6,590 nucleotides of DNA from Candidatus Neomicrothrix sp. UBA825 (GTDB lineage: Bacteria; Actinomycetota; Acidimicrobiia; Acidimicrobiales; UBA8592), in the NCBI GenBank assembly GCA_002295705.1, contig DBHP01000031.1:1-6590 (forward strand), written 5' to 3'. The notes below the pieces were generated by a model. That model saw nothing but the letters and a program-made list of their open reading frames with translations, was not told the DNA's origin and did no database searches. Shown piece by piece: positions 4,482 through 6,590 of the stretch. Each line of letters begins with the position of its first letter. The stretch's first letter is position 1. The translations under genes were made by a program, and so were the position numbers.

Positions 4482-6569
4482 ATGGAACAAAGAGACGAAA
4501 AAGAACAAATTTCATACGAATCGCTTTCATGGATTCTTCCTCCCGCATTGATACTTCTTGTGCAACAAATATTCTGGAGAACGCCTTTAGGTGCGGTATT
4601 GCAAGGAATTGTTCTTGGCTTGTTAACAAGTCTTGTTGCTTTAGGTATTGTGCTGGTCTATCGCTCTAACCGTGTGCTGAATTTCGCACAAGGGGAGTTA
4701 GGACTCCTCCCTACAATTCTCAGCGTAATGCTCATTGTTGAGTCGGGTTTTCCTTACTTGGTAGCTCTTATCTTAGGGTTGCTAGCAGCTATTACGCTTG
4801 GGGTTTCTTCAGAGTTTCTCGTTATTCGCAGATTTACTCGGAGCCCTCGACTCGTGCTGACCGTAGCCACAATAGGATTAGCCCAAGTCTTGGTGATGTT
4901 TGCTTTGCTTATGCCTGAATGGTGGGGCAGCGGCATCACAAGCCAACGGATTGATTCTCCACTTAATATCACATTTGACTTTGCGAAATTTCGCTTTAAT
5001 GACAATCACCTCATAGTGCTATTTGCTGTTCCTTTGATCCTTCTTGCAGTGGGCTTCTTCTTGCAGCGAACCAAGATCGGTGTCGGTATCCGAGCAGTTG
5101 CAGAAGACTTTGATAGAGCAGGCATGTTAGGCATACCCGTAAGGCGAATACAAAGTTGCGTCTGGGCGCTGGCATCGCTTCTCGCATTCTTAGCGTTATT
5201 CCTCCGCTCGAGCATCATAGGTCTTCCGGTTGGAGGTCAACTAGGGGTCCTCTTTTTCCTCCGTGCGCTCACAGCAGCAGTGGTGGGAAAGCTAACAGAC
5301 TTAAGAACTGTTCTTGCGACATCAGTGATGCTCGGTGTTCTCCAACAAGGAATTCTCTGGAACACAGACAGTCCCACCCAAGGAAAAGCTCTTATGGCAG
5401 CGATGTGCGCAGCTGTGATACTGGTGGCGCTAATAGCAAGGCCTCAGACGTATTCACGATTTGAGAGGCTCAAGGACGCGCTCTCAATGGGGGAAACTCG
5501 ACCCGTACCCCCAGAACTTCGAACCCGTTCCGAAATCCGAATCATCAAATATGTGATAATGCTTCTCGGATTGGGCTTCCTTTTCATTGTCCCGTACTGG
5601 TTCGGGACAGTAAACACGCTCAGAATTTCATCACTCTGCGTATACGCAATTGTGATGTTATCACTAGTTGTTTTAACGGGGTGGGGTGGACAAATCTCAC
5701 TGGGACAAATGGCATTCTTTTTTACCGGGTCAGCTATTGCTGGAAAATTGATCGTTGACTGGGACGGAGATTTAATTCTTGCAATTCTCATGGCCGGAAC
5801 TTTTGGAACACTACTAGCTATTATCATCGGTCTTCCAGCACTTCGGATTCGAGGCCTCTATCTAGCTGTCACCACGTTCGCTTTTGAACTTGCCATGGTG
5901 AGTTACTTCCTTAATACAAGATTTTTTGATTGGGTGCCGTCCTACTCAGACAGAGTTGAACGACTCCCGATATTTGGGAAGATAGATTATTCATCAACGC
6001 GGGCTATCTACATCGTTACCGCTACAGCCTTGGTTCTTGCACTTATGGCTGTGCAGGGGTTACGCCAAAGCAGAACAGGGCGCGTGCTTCTGGCTTTGCG
6101 AGACAACGAACAAGGCGTAGGAGCATTTGGAGTTTCAGTCATACGCGCCAAACTCATGGCATTTGGGATAGCGGGATTCCTTGCGGGTTGTGCTGGAGCA
6201 TTGCACGTAGTCCATCAGCAGGCCTTCGTACCTGCATCAGACGTGTCAGGACTTGGATCATCAATACGAGTTTTCATAGCCGCAATTGTTGGTGGGATAG
6301 GTTCACCACTGGGAGCAATGATTGGGTCTGTCTTCTTGTTTGGGACGGTCTGGTGGCTACGAGGAGATTGGAGTATATTTGCCACAGGTTTCGGGATACT
6401 GACAGTACTTCTTATTGCACCTGGAGGCATTAGTTCCTTTATCTATAGATTCCGAGACTGGTTATTGAAACAATTTGCGATTAAGAAAGGTATACACGTT
6501 CCCAGCCTTGTGGCTGATGACCTTCTTCCTGACGACGCTCAAATGCAAGGAGAATTAGATGAAAACTAG
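4482..6569 (+). CDS. Fused LivH-LivM type ABC transporter permease
   Basis: A 695-residue inner-membrane protein joining the two permeases of the branched-chain amino acid (HAAT) ABC family. The LivH-like half (about 35-320) has ALGIVLVYRSNRVLNFAQGE (53-72) and the cytoplasmic coupling loop AVAEDFDRAGMLGI (205-218). A polar linker runs about 321-353. The LivM-like half (about 354-660) has LTGWGGQISLGQMAFF (398-413), the coupling loop RTGRVLLALRDNEQGVGAFG (531-550) and GGIGSPLGAMIGS (604-616). Each half shows about eight to ten hydrophobic segments. The acidic C-terminal tail (679-695) is cytoplasmic or linker-like. The ribosome site GAGG (4472-4475) is six bases before ATG. Needed partners, two ATPases (LivG/LivF) and a binding protein, are not in view and probably lie downstream. 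Substrates of this family include branched-chain amino acids, urea, amides and aromatic or other carboxylates; the degradative neighbours suggest a carboxylate. Confidence 0.94.
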   Translation: MEQRDEKEQISYESLSWILPPALILLVQQIFWRTPLGAVLQGIVLGLLTSLVALGIVLVYRSNRVLNFAQGELGLLPTILSVMLIVESGFPYLVALILGLLAAITLGVSSEFLVIRRFTRSPRLVLTVATIGLAQVLVMFALLMPEWWGSGITSQRIDSPLNITFDFAKFRFNDNHLIVLFAVPLILLAVGFFLQRTKIGVGIRAVAEDFDRAGMLGIPVRRIQSCVWALASLLAFLALFLRSSIIGLPVGGQLGVLFFLRALTAAVVGKLTDLRTVLATSVMLGVLQQGILWNTDSPTQGKALMAAMCAAVILVALIARPQTYSRFERLKDALSMGETRPVPPELRTRSEIRIIKYVIMLLGLGFLFIVPYWFGTVNTLRISSLCVYAIVMLSLVVLTGWGGQISLGQMAFFFTGSAIAGKLIVDWDGDLILAILMAGTFGTLLAIIIGLPALRIRGLYLAVTTFAFELAMVSYFLNTRFFDWVPSYSDRVERLPIFGKIDYSSTRAIYIVTATALVLALMAVQGLRQSRTGRVLLALRDNEQGVGAFGVSVIRAKLMAFGIAGFLAGCAGALHVVHQQAFVPASDVSGLGSSIRVFIAAIVGGIGSPLGAMIGSVFLFGTVWWLRGDWSIFATGFGILTVLLIAPGGISSFIYRFRDWLLKQFAIKKGIHVPSLVADDLLPDDAQMQGELDEN
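6548..6552 (+). promoter_or_regulatory. Shine-Dalgarno of the gene starting at 6559
   Basis: AGGAG lies six bases before ATG 6559, inside the last permease codons. This marks a translationally coupled downstream gene that begins before the permease stop. Confidence 0.6.
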
Positions 6570-6590
6570 ATTCTCACGAATAGTTGGCGA
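6559..6590 (+). CDS. Start of next gene, N-terminus only; possible exported transporter component
   Basis: ATG 6559 overlaps the permease end by 11 bp, is preceded by AGGAG at ideal spacing, and reads MKTRFSRIVG to the window edge. The short basic start looks like the n-region of a signal peptide. A periplasmic or lipid-anchored substrate-binding protein of the ABC transporter would fit the position, but ten residues cannot decide; an ATPase subunit or other protein is possible. Confidence 0.6.
   Translation, partial: MKTRFSRIVG

Noticed and set aside
4137..4629. Minus-strand frames rich in Cys, Phe and Leu around the crotonase-permease junction
   Set aside because: Antisense to two well-supported genes; no ribosome site or family features.

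Overview
This is a bacterial window of middling GC by eye, with densely packed genes in two divergent blocks that meet at about 3018-3115. No rRNA, tRNA, CRISPR, insertion sequence or phage gene was seen. The gene content (FAA hydrolase, SnoaL-like protein, crotonase, fused LivH-LivM permease, secreted alpha/beta hydrolase) suits a heterotrophic bacterium that degrades carboxylic-acid or CoA-thioester substrates. Free-living actinobacteria such as Acidimicrobiia often carry such sets, but taxonomy cannot be fixed from this window.

Minus-strand block, read from right to left: a putative lipid-anchored alpha/beta hydrolase (3017-1419), a fumarylacetoacetate-hydrolase-fold enzyme (about 1396-530), a small unrecognised acidic protein (494-150), and at the left edge a gene that ordinary ORF calling misses (163 to beyond base 1). 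The last one reads through an in-frame TGA at 122-124 and encodes the N-terminal 54 residues of a SelW/Rdx-family thioredoxin-fold protein whose redox motif is Cys-Ile-Pro-Sec. A hairpin with a GGU-containing apical loop lies 11 nt after the TGA, as expected for a bacterial SECIS element. Two neighbouring genes end in TGA, so TGA is a normal stop in this genome. This points to a selenoprotein rather than a pseudogene or an altered code.

Plus-strand block: a SnoaL-like (NTF2-fold) protein with an Asp-His pair (3116-3616), a crotonase-family protein lacking one of the two hydratase glutamates (3666-4430), a single-polypeptide LivH-LivM ABC permease (4482-6569), and the first codons of another gene that overlaps the permease end (6559 onward).

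Taken together, the divergent genes look like an uptake and degradation locus: hydrolysis outside the cytoplasm, LivHM-type import, then crotonase, SnoaL and FAA-hydrolase chemistry inside. The substrate is unknown. The selenoprotein and its acidic neighbour may simply share the transcript.
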